Shown: positions 1 through 11,190 of the stretch, in pieces
How the letters are laid out: every line of letters starts with the position of its first letter
How positions within the stretch are numbered: position 1 is the stretch's first letter
Source: Phascolarctos cinereus
Lineage: Eukaryota > Chordata > Mammalia > Diprotodontia > Phascolarctidae
Assembly: GCF_002099425.1 (NCBI RefSeq)
Contig: NW_018344159.1
Location: 3,284,501-3,348,500 of the forward strand
Length of the DNA: 64,000 nt
Direction: 5' to 3'
Notes under the pieces: generated by a model
Databases searched by the model: none
Seen by the model: the letters and a program-made list of their open reading frames with translations, nothing else
Told to the model about the DNA's origin: nothing
Made by a program: the position numbers and the translations under genes

Positions 1-290
1 TTCCCTCACTGGTGATGTTATAACCAGTGGGAATGAATATACCATATATGCATAAATTTATCTTTCTGTCACTTATTTCACTATGCTATTTTCTAAAATA
101 TCTTTTTCTTTGAACCAATATGTCCTATGATGAGGTGATAAAAATGAACACTTTCATTCGAACTTTGGTTTTCAGTAGATGATAAGCCATGGAGCATAGT
201 AAACCTGAGGTACCTTTCTGAAACCTTACATGATGAGGGAGGGTACTAGGTTCTATATTAATATTTGTTATCATACTCAGCAAACATATA
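1..290. other. unannotated sequence
   Basis: AT-rich DNA with no recognisable repeat, coding frame or regulatory motif. I see nothing to annotate here. Confidence 0.4.
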
Positions 291-500
291 ATGCCATAAG
301 ATCATAGATTTAGAATTGGAAGGGATATTTGAAGTCATTAGGTCCAAACTCCTCATTTTTCAGGTAAGAAAACTGAATCCCAAAAGGTTGTTATTCTCCC
401 CAAGTCACATACAGGGAGTAAATGATAGAGCTGGGACTTGTACCCAGGTTCTCTGATTCCAAATCTATCACTCTTTTCCACTATAAGATACTCCCTACTC
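291..500 (-). mobile_element. MIR-type CORE-SINE
   Basis: The stretch reads as the reverse complement of a mammalian/marsupial MIR. It has the phrases around 'atcatagatttagaattgga', then 'ctcatttttcaggtaagaaa', then 'acccaggttctctgattcc', in the MIR order. It is old and diverged. The next 190 bases (501-690) hold nothing recognisable. Confidence 0.7.
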
Positions 501-689
501 ATTGAGCTTCATACATCAGTCTCTATACTTAAATAGCTCATTAAGAACTACAATGCTTGTATATAACATGCAAGGAGTGACACCTCAAGTCTTCAGACTA
601 CCCTTTTATAGCAAGCCTACTCCCTTTGTGGACACCATTATTTTCAATGAATTGTGAAAATAAAAATACTATCACCAAATTTATAGAGG

Positions 690-836
690 GTCAGTTCCAT
701 TTTTTAAAATTATTAAATTTCCTACTGTATGCAAAGCACTGCACTACACTCTGAATGAAATATGAAATTTAAATAGACATAGTTCCTGCCTTCACAGAGC
801 TTTCAGCCTAATAAGATGATAAGTCAAATAGCCAAA
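690..836 (-). mobile_element. L2 LINE 3' end
   Basis: Reverse complement of the L2 3' terminus: a diverged form of 'tactatgtgccaggcact' followed by 'tcctgccttcacagagctt'. Fragment only. Confidence 0.6.
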
Positions 837-849
837 TTTATAAAAAAAA

Positions 850-1735
850 AAAAAGTCATTCCCCAACTGATAAGTGATAAAAAGACATGAACAGGCAGTT
901 TTCAGAAAAAGAAATCAAAGTTATCAATAGTCATATGAAATGCTCTAAATCACTATTAGAGAAATGTAAATTAGAACAACTCTGAGATACCACCTTATAT
1001 CTATCAGATTGGCTAAGATGACAGAAAAGGAAAAATGGCAAATGGTATAGGGGATGTGGGAAAATAGATACACTGATGTATTGTTGGTGGAGTTGTGCAA
1101 CAATTTTAAAAGAGTAATTTGGAACTATGCATAAAGGTCTATAAAATTACGTATCCTTTGACCCAGCAATACTACTAGGTTTGTACCCCCAACAGATCAA
1201 AGGAAAAGGACTGATGTGTACAAAAACATTCATAGCATTGATTATAATTAAATACTTGTATGCTTTAAGGTATGAAGAAATTATTTCAGAAAAACCTGGG
1301 AAGACATATGAGCAAAGTGAAACAAGCAGAACTAGGAGACCCTTGTACACAGTAACAGCAATATTTTAATGATAAATAATGTGACTTAGCTACTCTGATC
1401 AATACAATGATCCATGACAATTCCAAAGAACTCATGATGAAAAATGATATCCACCTCCAGAGAGAGGACTAATGAACTCTGAGTGCATATTGAAGCATAT
1501 TTTTTTCACTTTTTTATTTTTCTTACCTTTGTCTTTTATAACATGGCTAATTTAGAAATATATTTTGCATTACTTTATATGTATAATGAGTATTGTATTT
1601 CTTACCTTCTCAAGTGGGTAGGGATACCACTTGAGGGAGAGAGATAATCCAGAAATGAATTTTTGTAATTTAAGTGAAATTGAGAAATATTTAACAAAAT
1701 AAACAAAAATGTAATAAAAATTTTAAATACATTTC
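850..1735 (+). mobile_element. L1 LINE, 3' end (ORF2 C-terminus and 3' UTR)
   Basis: A 5'-truncated marsupial L1. The region at 1,150-1,370 still encodes scraps of the ORF2 carboxy terminus ('FDPAI'-like context, then 'SRTRRPLYTVTA'). The 3' UTR runs to an A-rich tail near 1,690-1,735. It begins at 'cattccccaactgataagtg'. An A-run just upstream (841-853) separates it from the L2 fragment. No intact protein is possible. Confidence 0.8.
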
Positions 1736-1887
1736 TAGCGCTTGAAAAATGAAAAGAGATGATATGACAAATAACCAGAATACAAAATAACACAGTTTTA
1801 TTAGACTGGCAGGGGGCAGGGAGATACTGAGGAGATCAGGGAAGACTTAAAGAATGAGGTCGCATTTGGATGGTGATTGAGAGAGAG

Positions 1888-2124
1888 CTAGATAGCTGTC
1901 ACGGTGGACAGAAAGCACTGGGCATGAAGTTAGAAAGACCTGAGTTCAAATCCTACCTCAGAAACTTACTAGTTGTTTGACCCTTTGTGAGTCTGTTTGC
2001 TTCAGTTTTCCTCATCTGTAAAAGGTATATAATAGCACTACCTCACAGAGTTGTTGTAAGGATAAAATGAGATTTGTAAGAAGCTTTGCAAACCTTAAAG
2101 TGTGACATAACTATTATTACTTAC
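1888..2124 (+). mobile_element. MAR1-type SINE
   Basis: tRNA-related head ('agctagatagctgtcacg'), CORE region ('cctgagttcaaatcctacct') and tail ('cctcacagagttgttgtaag', then 'gcaaaccttaaagtg') occur in the order expected for the marsupial MAR1 SINE. It is inserted in the minus-strand L2. Confidence 0.8.
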
Positions 2125-2444
2125 AGAACAGGTAGGAATTCAAGGGAGGACATTCTAGGGATGTGGAACAAGAATTAACAAAGGTGCAAAGGCAAGAAAG
2201 TAGAGAATATATTTAGATGAGTGTTAAATAGTTCACTTTTGTGGGCTATATTGAGTAATCTGAGATAAGACTGGCAAGGTATGATGATGCTTCATTGCAG
2301 AAGGCTTTGAATACAATGCAAAGGAGTTTGAACTATTCTCCAGAAGCAATGGGCAGCCACTGAAGACTTTTAACAGAGGAATGACATGACCAGATCCATG
2401 CAAGAGTAAGATCAAAATATGGTAGTGGTAGAAAGGACAACAGG

Positions 2445-2640
2445 ATGTTAGATATAGTGCTAGATGAGACCTTAGAAGTCAACTAATTCAAGCCCTCATT
2501 TGATAGTTGAAGAAATTCTGACAGAAAGAGGTTAAGTGATTTACCTGAGATCATGCAAGGTAATTAAGGGCTAAGTCAGGATTTGAAATCAGATCTTCTG
2601 GACTACAAATCCAGCCTTTTTCCCACTCTATCATGCATCA
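2445..2640 (-). mobile_element. MIR-type CORE-SINE
   Basis: Reverse-oriented MIR: 'tgagaccttagaagtcaact', 'gaggttaagtgatttacctg', 'gatttgaaatcagatcttct' and 'cactctatcatgca' in order. It sits inside the L2 remnant. Confidence 0.7.
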
Positions 2641-2746
2641 TCCCAAATGGGATTATAAAGTGAGGGAGAAAAGATGCAAGAAAAAGTATTAGGGGGCTAT
2701 TACAAAAGTCCAGGTGGCTAGCAATGAGAAGCTGTACTAAGTGGTA

Positions 2747-2962
2747 GGAAGGTGTAGTAGAAAGAGCACTGGTGACTTGGATTTAAATCCTGCTCCTTAT
2801 TAGCTGTGTAACCACAGGTTACTTTTAACCTCTCTGAGCTTCAGATTTCTCATCTGGTAGTTATAGATGACAATAATACTTGCACTACCTACTTCACAGT
2901 GTTGTTGTGAAGAAAGTACTTTGTAAAAATTAAAGTGATATACAAATGTGAGTAATTATTAG
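2747..2962 (+). mobile_element. MIR/MAR1-type SINE
   Basis: Forward SINE with 'gtagaaagagcactggtgac', 'ttattagctgtgtaaccaca', 'cttcacagtgttgttgtgaa' and a terminal 'gagtaattatta'. Diverged. Confidence 0.7.
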
Positions 2963-3050
2963 TGTAGAGGTAAAGAAAATAGAGGAGGAAGATGTATTAC
3001 TAGAGTGGAGGTAACAATAACAGAGAAGAGGGGATGTACATTTCAGAGGA

Positions 3051-3244
3051 TAACAATCATAGCCCACATTGACATTTTAAGATTGACATAGACATTTTCT
3101 TCCCATGGAATCAACTCTCCTCAGCAACAATGACTACTGACAAGTGGTCTCCTCAATAAAAATAATTACCCATGCCCCTTAATGCCACCACTGTCAGAAG
3201 GTACTTCCTCTAGACCCCTGATGAGATCATCCAAGACAGAAAGC
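3051..3244. other. unannotated sequence
   Basis: No repeat or gene recognised. Confidence 0.3.
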
Positions 3245-3582
3245 AGTTCATTGAGGGGATGCCCATCAGTTGAGTTATGGCTGAACAAGCTGTGGTATAA
3301 GAATGTAATGGAATACTATTTTATTATAAGAAATGATGAGCAGGCAGACTTCAGAAAAACCTGGAAAGACTTACATGAACTGATACTGAGTGAAGTGAGC
3401 AGAACCAGGAGAATAACGTACAGAATAATAGCCACATTGTATGATGACTAACTTTGATAGACGTAGGTCTTCTTAGCAATGCAAGGATCTAAGACAACTG
3501 CAAAAGACTCATGATGGAAAATGCTATCCACATCCAGAGAAAGAACTATGGAGAGTGAATGCAGATCAAAGCATATTATTTG

Positions 3583-3665
<83 letters not shown>

Positions 3666-3888
3666 CTTTTGTTTCTTCTTTCTCGTGGTTTCTCTCATCA
3701 ATTCTAATTCTTCTTTACAATACGAGTAATGTGAAAATAGGTTTAGTATGAATGTATATGTAGAGCCTATATCAGATTGCACTCTGTCTGGGGAGAGGGG
3801 GAGGGGAGGCATGGGGGAAATTTTGAAATTCAAAATCTTATGGATATGAATGTGGAAAACTAAAAATAAATTAATTAATTTTAAAATG
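3245..3888 (+). mobile_element. L1 LINE, 3' end
   Basis: The translated strand keeps the L1 ORF2 carboxy-terminal signature WLNKLWYKNVMEYYFIIRN at about 3,275-3,345, matching the family's conserved 'W-KLW--MEYY-AI' pattern. The 3' UTR follows ('atgatggaaaatgctatcca') and an A-rich end lies at 3,860-3,888. The copy is 5' truncated. Its 3' UTR contains an expanded CT microsatellite. Confidence 0.85.
3588..3665 (+). repeat. (CT)n microsatellite
   Basis: An almost pure CT dinucleotide tract of about 78 bases with one interruption, grown inside the L1 3' UTR. It produces false poly-Leu/Ser frames (+) and poly-Arg/Glu frames (-). Confidence 0.98.
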
Positions 3889-5622
3889 CAGTTCATTCCT
3901 CTCCACTGATTTTAAGAAGAAAGGAGTATATAGGATACAATGATGCCCTAATTAGCCACAATCCAACCTTTTTTCTATTTGGAGAGTAGAGAAGGCATGG
4001 TGATCTGTTGGTCCTGTGGCTTGGCCCACTTATTCACACTCACTGCCAGGAAGGAAGACAGAATATGGCCAGCCCATACTGCAGCTGCTTCAACAATCTC
4101 TACCAATCCAGGAGAGAAAAAACCCAGCAAAGCAACATGTTCCAAGTTTGGTTTTGTTCTGACTTTTATTGGAATGATAGAAATTTATAATGCTCCGTAT
4201 CTAAAACTATCTAAGCAAATTGATCAACCCTGTAAATCCAAAACAACATTTATACAATTGTGTTTTGCAAATCCTAGCCTCACACCTGCATTAACATCTA
4301 TCCATCCTAGAGATAGTTTTAGCAACCTCTTCTTGGCATAAATTATAAATGTTGTATTGCTTTAAAGCCTTTTTAGCTGGAGTGTAATATTTCTTTTCTT
4401 TAAAAATGCAACAGTTCAGAAGTGAATCAGATATACCATTTGTGGCTTTATAAAGAGAAAATGATGTTGCTAAAGAAATTCACATCTGTTCACTACAGAA
4501 GGGGAAAATGTAGAGCTTCAGGGAGTGAAGAGGCCAGGACAACCCTAGTGAAACTCACCAGGAGACCAAATAATGAGCAATGAAAATCAATAATAAATGA
4601 AGGAGTAACTCAGAAATGAATAGTGTACATTCTCTAAAGAAGCCATAAGCTGCTCTCTACATTCAAACTCTAGTGCTGCATCTCATTTGTTCAAACCAGG
4701 GATAGCAGATACACAAGACTGGGCCTTGGGAGTTATGTGATCAACCTAGTGTCTAAATGTCACAAGTATTCAAAAAGCAAACTGACACAGTTTCAGAGCT
4801 AAGGATTACATCTGAAAAAAAGGAAAAACTGGAAAGTTTAACCAGACACACAAAGCATCTTCTGCCCTTTCATTATTTCCCGCAATAGATAATTGCCAGA
4901 GACATGGCAGAGCTGAGCACAATCTGTGCCAGGGGAGGCTTAGGTCTACCACCTATTGGCTGCAACTAATCATGCAATTATTATTTGGTATTTGTAAAGA
5001 ACTTTGTATTTCTCAGTTAGTTAACACAAGTTAGCAACTGAGCACCCGCCTACATTCAAAGAACTTAGAAATGGAATGTACGCTGCCTGGGGTGGGTTGG
5101 TGGTATTGTGCCTAGTTCTTCTCACCTTTCCTTCCTAAATAAGATATAGCCTGAACTGACAGTTATATTTTAACATCAAACCTGTAGTTAATCTATATTG
5201 TGTCAAATATGCATGTTTGTGGGGCTATATACTTTGACCACTTAGGTTGCCACTCCGGGGACCTTAAAATGGCACAGCCATATGTAGCTGGGATTCATTT
5301 CAAAACACATGACTTGTGACAAAATGATGAACAAATACATGTTTTTTCTGATATCATAAGTTGTGCCAAGGCCCCTCTCCCTTAGTTACCACTAACTTCC
5401 CCATATCTCCTGGATTCCAACTTGGATCTTCTAAAACACAGTGTGTTCTAAACTCTCTTGGCACCAGAATAGAGTCTAGGGGTTGTTAAGGCAAACAGTG
5501 ATACACAGAGGAATACAACAGGGACGCTTTTGATATATGCCCATATTTTTAATGCCAGAAAATTCTACTCTCATGGCAGAGAGACTTAGTATGTAATGAG
5601 TCAAGTTGCATGTGTTACACAC
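3889..5622. other. repeat-free stretch, no gene seen
   Basis: About 1.7 kb without any interspersed repeat I can recognise, which is unusual here. A 120-codon open frame on + (3,979-4,341) resembles no protein I know and has no support for coding. Single-copy DNA is the simplest reading. Confidence 0.4.
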
Positions 5623-5791
5623 ATGCTATCCACATTCAGAGAAAGAACTATGGAGTCTGAATGCAGATTGAAGCATACTATTTGCTCTTTTTTTTTTCTG
5701 TTTTGTTTTGTTTTTTCTTTCTTGTAGTTCCTCCTATTGGTTCTAATTCTTCTTTACAATATGACTGATGTGAAAATATGTTTAATAGGAA
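5623..5791 (+). repeat. duplicated L1 3' UTR segment (copy 1)
   Basis: 169 bases nearly identical (about 95% by eye) to 6,408-6,578 inside the L1 just downstream. Unlike a normal L1 insertion it has neither the L1 3' end nor a poly-A tail. It starts at 'atgctatccac' and stops at 'tttaatagga'. A local templated duplication explains it better than retrotransposition. The region 5,792-6,044 after it holds nothing recognised. Confidence 0.6.
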
Positions 5792-6044
5792 TAATAATAA
5801 TAGACTCAAAGGCTCTGGTTGACAGGGAAGGGGTGCTATCCAAATGAAGAGGAGTGTAACTTTCAAATATTGCCAATATTACCTGATCCTGGTTCACACT
5901 TGGCAGAGACTATTGACCTTATCACTGTCAAAGGACTTTCAGCTAATAGAGGCACTTGAATTAATCACCTGCCACATATAAGCTTTGAAGAATTATTTCT
6001 ATGTTGATAAAATCATTTAATAAAACAAATAGTATTTTTAAATA

Positions 6045-6712
6045 ATCAATCCACACCTCTATCCCAAAGAGATCATAAAAGTGGGAAGAGGACCCACATG
6101 TACAAAAATATTTATAGCAGCTCTTTCTGTGGTGGCAAAGAATTGGGAATTGAGGGAATGTCCATCAATTAGAGAATGGCTGAACAAGTTGTGGTATATG
6201 AATGTAATGGAATACTGTTGTGCTATAAGACAGGATGAGCAGGCAGACTTCAGAAAAACCTGGAAAGACTTGTATGGACTGATGCTGAGTGAAGTGAGCA
6301 GAACCAGGAGAACACTGTACATAGTAACAGCCACATTGTATGATGACTAATTTTGATAGACTTAGCTCTTAGGATCTAAGACATCTCCAAAAGCCTCATG
6401 ATGGAAAATGCTATCCACACCCAGAGAAAGAACTATGGAGTCTGAATGCAGATTGAAGCATACTATTTGTTCTTTTTTTTTCTTCTGTTTTGTTTTGTTT
6501 TTTCTTTCTTGTAGTTCCTCCTATTGGTTCTAATTCTTCTTTACAATATGACTAATGTGAAAATATGTTTAATAGGAACATATATGTAGAACCTGTATCA
6601 GATTGCATGCCGTCTTGGGGAGGGAGGTGGAGAAGGAGGGGGAGAAAAATTTAAAATTCAAAAGCTTATGAAAGTGAATGTTGAAAACTAAAAATAAATA
6701 AATTAATTTTTA
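6045..6712 (+). mobile_element. L1 LINE, 3' end
   Basis: A 5'-truncated L1. The ORF2 carboxy-terminal scrap is readable at 6,081-6,350 with WLNKLWYMNVMEYCCAIR followed by a conserved 'SRTRRTLY' ending. The 3' UTR contains 'cttgtagttcctcctattgg', a G-rich tract at 6,610-6,645 and an A-rich tail to about 6,712. Confidence 0.88.
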
Positions 6713-6714
6713 AA

Positions 6715-8935
6715 AATCAATCCATAAACTTTGATTAAGTACCTACTAAGTGCCAAGTACTGAGGATACAAATAAAAGCAAAAGACAGTACCTACTTTCA
6801 AGGAACACTCAGTCTAATGAGAGAGCAAGCACACAAACAACTATGGAAAAATAAGATATATGTAATCTAAATTGAAGGTGATGGAGGGAAGGAAGATATT
6901 TGAATTAAAGGAGATCAGGAAAAGCTTTTCATAGAAGATGGGATTTTAGCTTGGACTTGAAGCAAGCTGAAAATGCCAGGAGGTGGATATGAGGAAGGAA
7001 AGTATTCCAGGCATGAGGAACAGCCAGTGAAAATGACCAGAGTCAGGAGATGAAATGTCTTGTTTGAGAAACAGCAAAGAGGCCATTATCAATAAATTGT
7101 ATAGTAAATGAAAGATTTTAATGTATGAGAATACCAGAAAGGTAGGAGGAGGCCAAATCATGAAGGCCTTTGAATGCTAACTAAAAGATTTTATATTTGA
7201 TCCTGAAAGCGACAGGGGCCACAGGAGTTTATTGACTGGTGGGGTGGGGTGGGGATCGATATGCTCAGATCTGCACTTTAGGAAGTTCAATTTGGTAGGT
7301 ATGAGAGACTAAATAGAGTAAGGAGAAATTTGAGACAGGGAGACCAACCATTAGGCCATTGCAATAGTCCAGGCCTAAAGTGATAAGAGCCGGTGCTGGG
7401 GTGGTTAGCAGTGTCATAGGAGAGAAGGGGCATATGCAAGAGATGTTAAGAAGGTAAAATCAACACGACTCAACAACAGATTGAATATGGGAGGTAAAAG
7501 AGAAGGAGGAATCAGAATGATACCCAGGTTGTGAGCGTGTGTAAGTGGGAGAAAAGTGGTAACCTTAAAAACAATAGGGAAGTTTGGAAAGGGAAGAATG
7601 TGGGTAGAAAGATAATGAGTTCAGTTTTTGAGATGTCTATTAGACAGCCAATTGGATATGACTAATAGGCAGTTAGAGACCTAAGTCTAGATGCAGGGGT
7701 GGGAACCTGTGGCCTCCAGGCCACATGTGACCTTCTAGGTTCTTGGGTGTGGCCTTCTGACTGAGTCCAAGTTTTACAGAACAAATCCTTTTATTAAGGG
7801 GAATTGTTCTGTGAAGTTTGGATTCAGTCAAAGGGCCACACTTGAGGACCTAGAGGGCCACATGTGACCTGGAGGCCACAGTTCCCCACTCCTGATTAGG
7901 AAAGAGTTTAGGCCTGAATAAGTGGTTCTGAGAATCACCAGCATAGAGATGATCATTGAAACAATGGAACCTGATAAGATCACCAAGTGAAATAATAGAG
8001 AGAAGGGAAGAGAAGAGGCCTCAGGACAGAACCCTACAGGGCATATACAGTTACAGAGCATCTGCTGAATGACAGTCCCACAAAAGAGAATGAGAAGCAA
8101 CCAGACAGGCAGCAGGAAACCTATATGAGAAGAGGGTGGTTGATAATGTCAAAGAATAAAAAAAACAAGATGAAGATTGAAAAAGAAGCAATTAATTTTG
8201 GCAACTAAATGATCATTAGTAACTTTGGAGAGAGCAGTTTCAGTTGAATGATAAAGTTAGAAGCCAGATTACACAGAGTTAAAAAGGGGAGTGAGAAAAA
8301 AAGGGAAGGTGTTAACAGATTGTAGAGAGCCTTATCAATGTATGACCACAAAACATAAGAGAGATATAGGATGATAGCTAGCAGGGATAACTAGATCAAG
8401 TGAGAATTTTTTAAGGATGGGGAAGAAGGTGGGGTTTGCTTGTAGGAAGTAGGGAAGCACCCAATAGACACAGAGAGGTTGAAAATAAATTAGAGACAGG
8501 AACAAACAGGGATGGAGATAACTTGCTAAGTAAAAAAGGATGAAATGGCATCATGTGCATATGGAGGGATTTGCCTTGTCAAGGAGAAGGGCTACCTCTT
8601 CATGTGAGATGAGGGTGAAAGAGGAAATAGTGGCAGAAGGCATCTATGTGACATGAGGGGTAGAGAGAAGAGGAAGCTGTAAACAAATGGTCTCAAGTTT
8701 CTAGTAAAGTAAGAGACAATGTCCTCAGCTGAAAGGGTAGGTGTAGGAGGAACCATGGGAAGTTTGAAGATGAATGAACATATTTGGAAAAGCCATTATG
8801 GTGAATAGGGATGAATTAACTAGGTAGGTGAAGTAGTGAGAGCCCAGTTGAGGTTATGTAACATCAATCTGTATCGGACCCAATCAGCAGTTTCATGATT
8901 TTCTCCAGCTGCATTCGGATCCAGTCTCTGACAAA
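6715..8935 (-). mobile_element. L2 LINE, long copy (RT region to 3' end)
   Basis: About 2.2 kb of antisense L2. Reading from the 3' end it has the terminal 'acctactaagtgccaagtac' phrase, then 'cattgcaatagtccaggcct', 'gatcaccaagtgaaataata' and 'gcaactaaatgatcattagt'. These correspond to the reverse complement of L2 reverse transcriptase and 3' UTR. The reading frame is eroded throughout. A palindromic hAT element interrupts it at 7,694-7,894. Confidence 0.75.
7694..7894. mobile_element. palindromic hAT-type MITE
   Basis: A 201-base foldback element. The left end 'caggggtgggaacctgtggc' is matched in inverted orientation by the right end '...gttccccactcctg'. The arms stay complementary almost to the centre near 7,790 ('acagaacaaatcc' against 'ggaattgttctgt'). 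The termini and structure fit non-autonomous hAT elements. It has no coding capacity and is nested in L2. An 8-bp target duplication is not clear. Confidence 0.8.
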
Positions 8936-8944
8936 GTTATAAAG

Positions 8945-9220
8945 TAGAGCTAGGTGGCTCAGTTAATAGTCTTGGACTTGAAGACAAGAAGACCTGAGTT
9001 TGAATCCTGCCTGAGAACTCACTAACTGTGTAATCTTGGGGCAAGTCAGGATTTTCACTGTTAAGTTAACTTAACTTGTCCCAGCTTCAATTCCCCTCTC
9101 TAAAATGGAAATACAATAGCACCTACCTCACGAGGTTGTATTGAGGATCAAATGAGATACCATTGGTAAAGTGCTTCATAAACTTTATATCTCACTAAGT
9201 AAATGCTACCTATAATTATC
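8945..9220 (+). mobile_element. MAR1-type SINE
   Basis: Forward copy with 'agagctaggtggctcagtt', 'gaagacctgagtttgaatcc', 'acctcacgaggttgtattga' and terminal 'aaatgctacctataatta'. The centre (about 9,040-9,080) is rearranged around 'aagttaacttaactt'. Confidence 0.8.
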
Positions 9221-9537
9221 CTCGTAAAGTAATTTGTTCCTTCAGATCACAGGTGTGCAATTGAGCACATGGAACTTGCATCTATCTACTTTAAAAGGGA
9301 GAATTTCAAAGGGAGGAGTCAGGTTTATGGTTCCTTGAAGAATTTGCAAGGAACATTTTCTGAGTTCCTCCAAAGCTATTGAGGTAACAGAGGGCTGGGG
9401 AGAAATGGGCATGGTAACCCATAAGATGGACGAGTTTTGTGACCAAGGACTTTCTTATTAACATTTAGCCAACTAGAAATTAATCAAGGGTTGTTTTTTT
9501 ATTCTTTCAGCTCTTGCTAATGCAGGGAACACTAATG
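9221..9537. other. unannotated sequence
   Basis: No repeat or gene recognised. Confidence 0.3.
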
Positions 9538-10155
9538 ATTTAAAAGTTCCCAAACTTATTTGGCTTTCCACCCCCTTTTGAAAAAAAAAAATTACTCAGT
9601 ACCTCCCTAGAAATCTTTCTTTAATCCTTTTACAATTTTTTTTGAAATTTGCATCATTTCAAAAATACATATTTTTTAAATGATGCATCTTAAATTTAAT
9701 AATTTATTTTAAATTTGTGGGGGGGGTTCCTGCATTAAAATTTTGATGATGCAATACTGCATCTGTAACCATATAGTATGGTAATGTAAACAAGTAATTA
9801 CATGCACATATTCCTGCCTGCTGCATACTGGACTTCCCAACAATGTGCAACACGTTCCCCTAATAATACTTGCTTGTTAAGACCTGTTGGCAGACTAACC
9901 ATTGATCGGCTATAACTTGCATTTTGTGTGTTTATTTGGAAAATAATGTAATCACTATGACTTTAACTCTGTTACGCAACAGATGAAACATGTATGAATG
10001 GTTTTTCAAATTTTTATCTTCTCTTCTTTCTTTATGCTTCCATCACCCCCTTATTTTTATTCAAGGCCCCCCAATTACACCTCAGGCCACTACTGCCCCC
10101 CCATCTTTCCAGCGCCCCCTAAGGGCGATATGGCTCACTTTGGGAACCTCTGAAA
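9538..10155. mobile_element. hAT-type DNA transposon, non-autonomous
   Basis: The right end 'gctcactttgggaacctctg' is the inverse of the left end 'agttcccaaacttatttggc', giving hAT-like terminal inverted repeats. Subterminal 'ccaccccctttt' and 'cagcgccccctaagggcgat' also mirror each other. The interior (about 580 bases) is AT-rich and has no transposase frame. The left terminus is worn, so the outer limit is approximate. Confidence 0.6.
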
Positions 10156-10561
10156 GAAGGGAACTACAGATGTGGCAGACACTGGCTGCTACAGGCATGC
10201 TATTGCATGGAATAACCACCACTCAACCACCAGCTTTCCATTCTCCTCAACTCATTCTATTTAGCGTTCCACAAAATTCCCCCATTATATCTTGTGCCTG
10301 CCTACCTGAGGTCTCTCTCACATTAGCTTTCTCTCTTTCCAAACAAAGAAAACTACAAATCCCAGGATTTTATGACTAGCCAATACCTTGCCAAAGGTTG
10401 TTTCACAGGGTTTTATGTCATCTAGAAACATGTCTCCAGTGGAATGCCCCAGGGACCTGTACTTAGCTTGACCTTAAATTTTACTGTGTTGTCGCGTTTT
10501 TGACCCTTTACAGGGGAATCAGACCAGTCTTCAGACCAGTGAACAAAAATAGCTTAGTGAG
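10156..10561 (+). other. mostly unannotated; short L3/CR1 reverse transcriptase trace
   Basis: The only recognisable piece is near 10,430-10,480, where one + frame reads SGMPQGPVL. This resembles the conserved 'SGVPQGSVL' box of CR1/L3 reverse transcriptases. The rest shows no repeat or gene. Confidence 0.35.
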
Positions 10562-10630
10562 GATGGATCACATAGAATCACAAAATCTTAGAATCTCAGA
10601 GTTCGAAGAGATTTGAGAAATAATCTATTT
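10562..10630 (-). mobile_element. MIR fragment
   Basis: A short MIR-like antisense piece ('cacagaatcttagaatctcag'-type start). Confidence 0.45.
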
Positions 10631-10649
10631 CAGCTCTGGTCACCAATCC

Positions 10650-10780
10650 AATAAGCATTCTTTAAGTAACTACTTTGCACAAGGCATTGGTGCTAAGCTC
10701 TGGAGACACAAAAACAAAGTAAAAAATAGCCATTAATTTCAAGGGCCTACACGCTATGTATATAGATACTTAGAATGCCG
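10650..10780 (-). mobile_element. L2 LINE 3' end
   Basis: Antisense L2 terminus: 'agcattctttaagtaactac', then 'gctaagctctggagacac'. Truncated. Confidence 0.6.
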
Positions 10781-10799
10781 TGTATAATATCCTTAAAAA

Positions 10800-11190
10800 T
10801 GTGTACCTGGATTCTGTTTGAAGAGTTACAATGATAGACCATTCAGGGAGGTGACCCATTAAATTCTGGTGAACATTAACAAGTTTTTCCTCATATCAAG
10901 CAGAAATCTACCACTACAATTTGTCACCATCATTCCTACTACTTTCTGAGACCAAGAAAAACAAGTTTTCCAAATGACAGCCCTTTGACGATGTGAGAAT
11001 AGCATTCACCTCACCCTTTGCCCCATCTTCTCTTCTTCACCTGATCCTCATATAGCAAGGTCTCTGGTCCCCTCAACATTCTGGTTTACCTCCTCGGAAT
11101 GAACTCTAGTTTATCAATATCTTTCATAAAATGTGACAGTCAGAACTGGATACATTTTGCAAATGTGGCCTGCCATGGAAAAGTACTCAA
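10800..11190 (-). mobile_element. L3/CR1 LINE 3' region
   Basis: Antisense CR1-type sequence with the order 'cacctgatcctcatatagca', 'tctggtttacctcctcggaa', 'tctagtttatcaatatcttt', 'gtggcctgcc'. This is the reverse complement of the L3/CR1 ORF2 carboxy-terminal coding region and 3' UTR. Confidence 0.7.

Larger units (their letters stand above)
1796..3050 (-). mobile_element. L2 LINE fragments, interrupted by SINEs
   Basis: Minus-strand L2 segments are recognisable at about 1,796-1,887, 2,125-2,440, 2,641-2,745 and 2,963-3,050. Marker phrases include 'gaaggctttgaatacaatg' and 'aatgggcagccactgaag', which are antisense to the L2 coding and 3' regions. Three SINE insertions split one ancestral L2. 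Confidence 0.65.

Noticed and set aside
3521-3896. Open frames of poly-Leu/Ser (+) and poly-Arg/Glu (-)
   Set aside because: They are translations of a CT microsatellite inside an L1 3' UTR.
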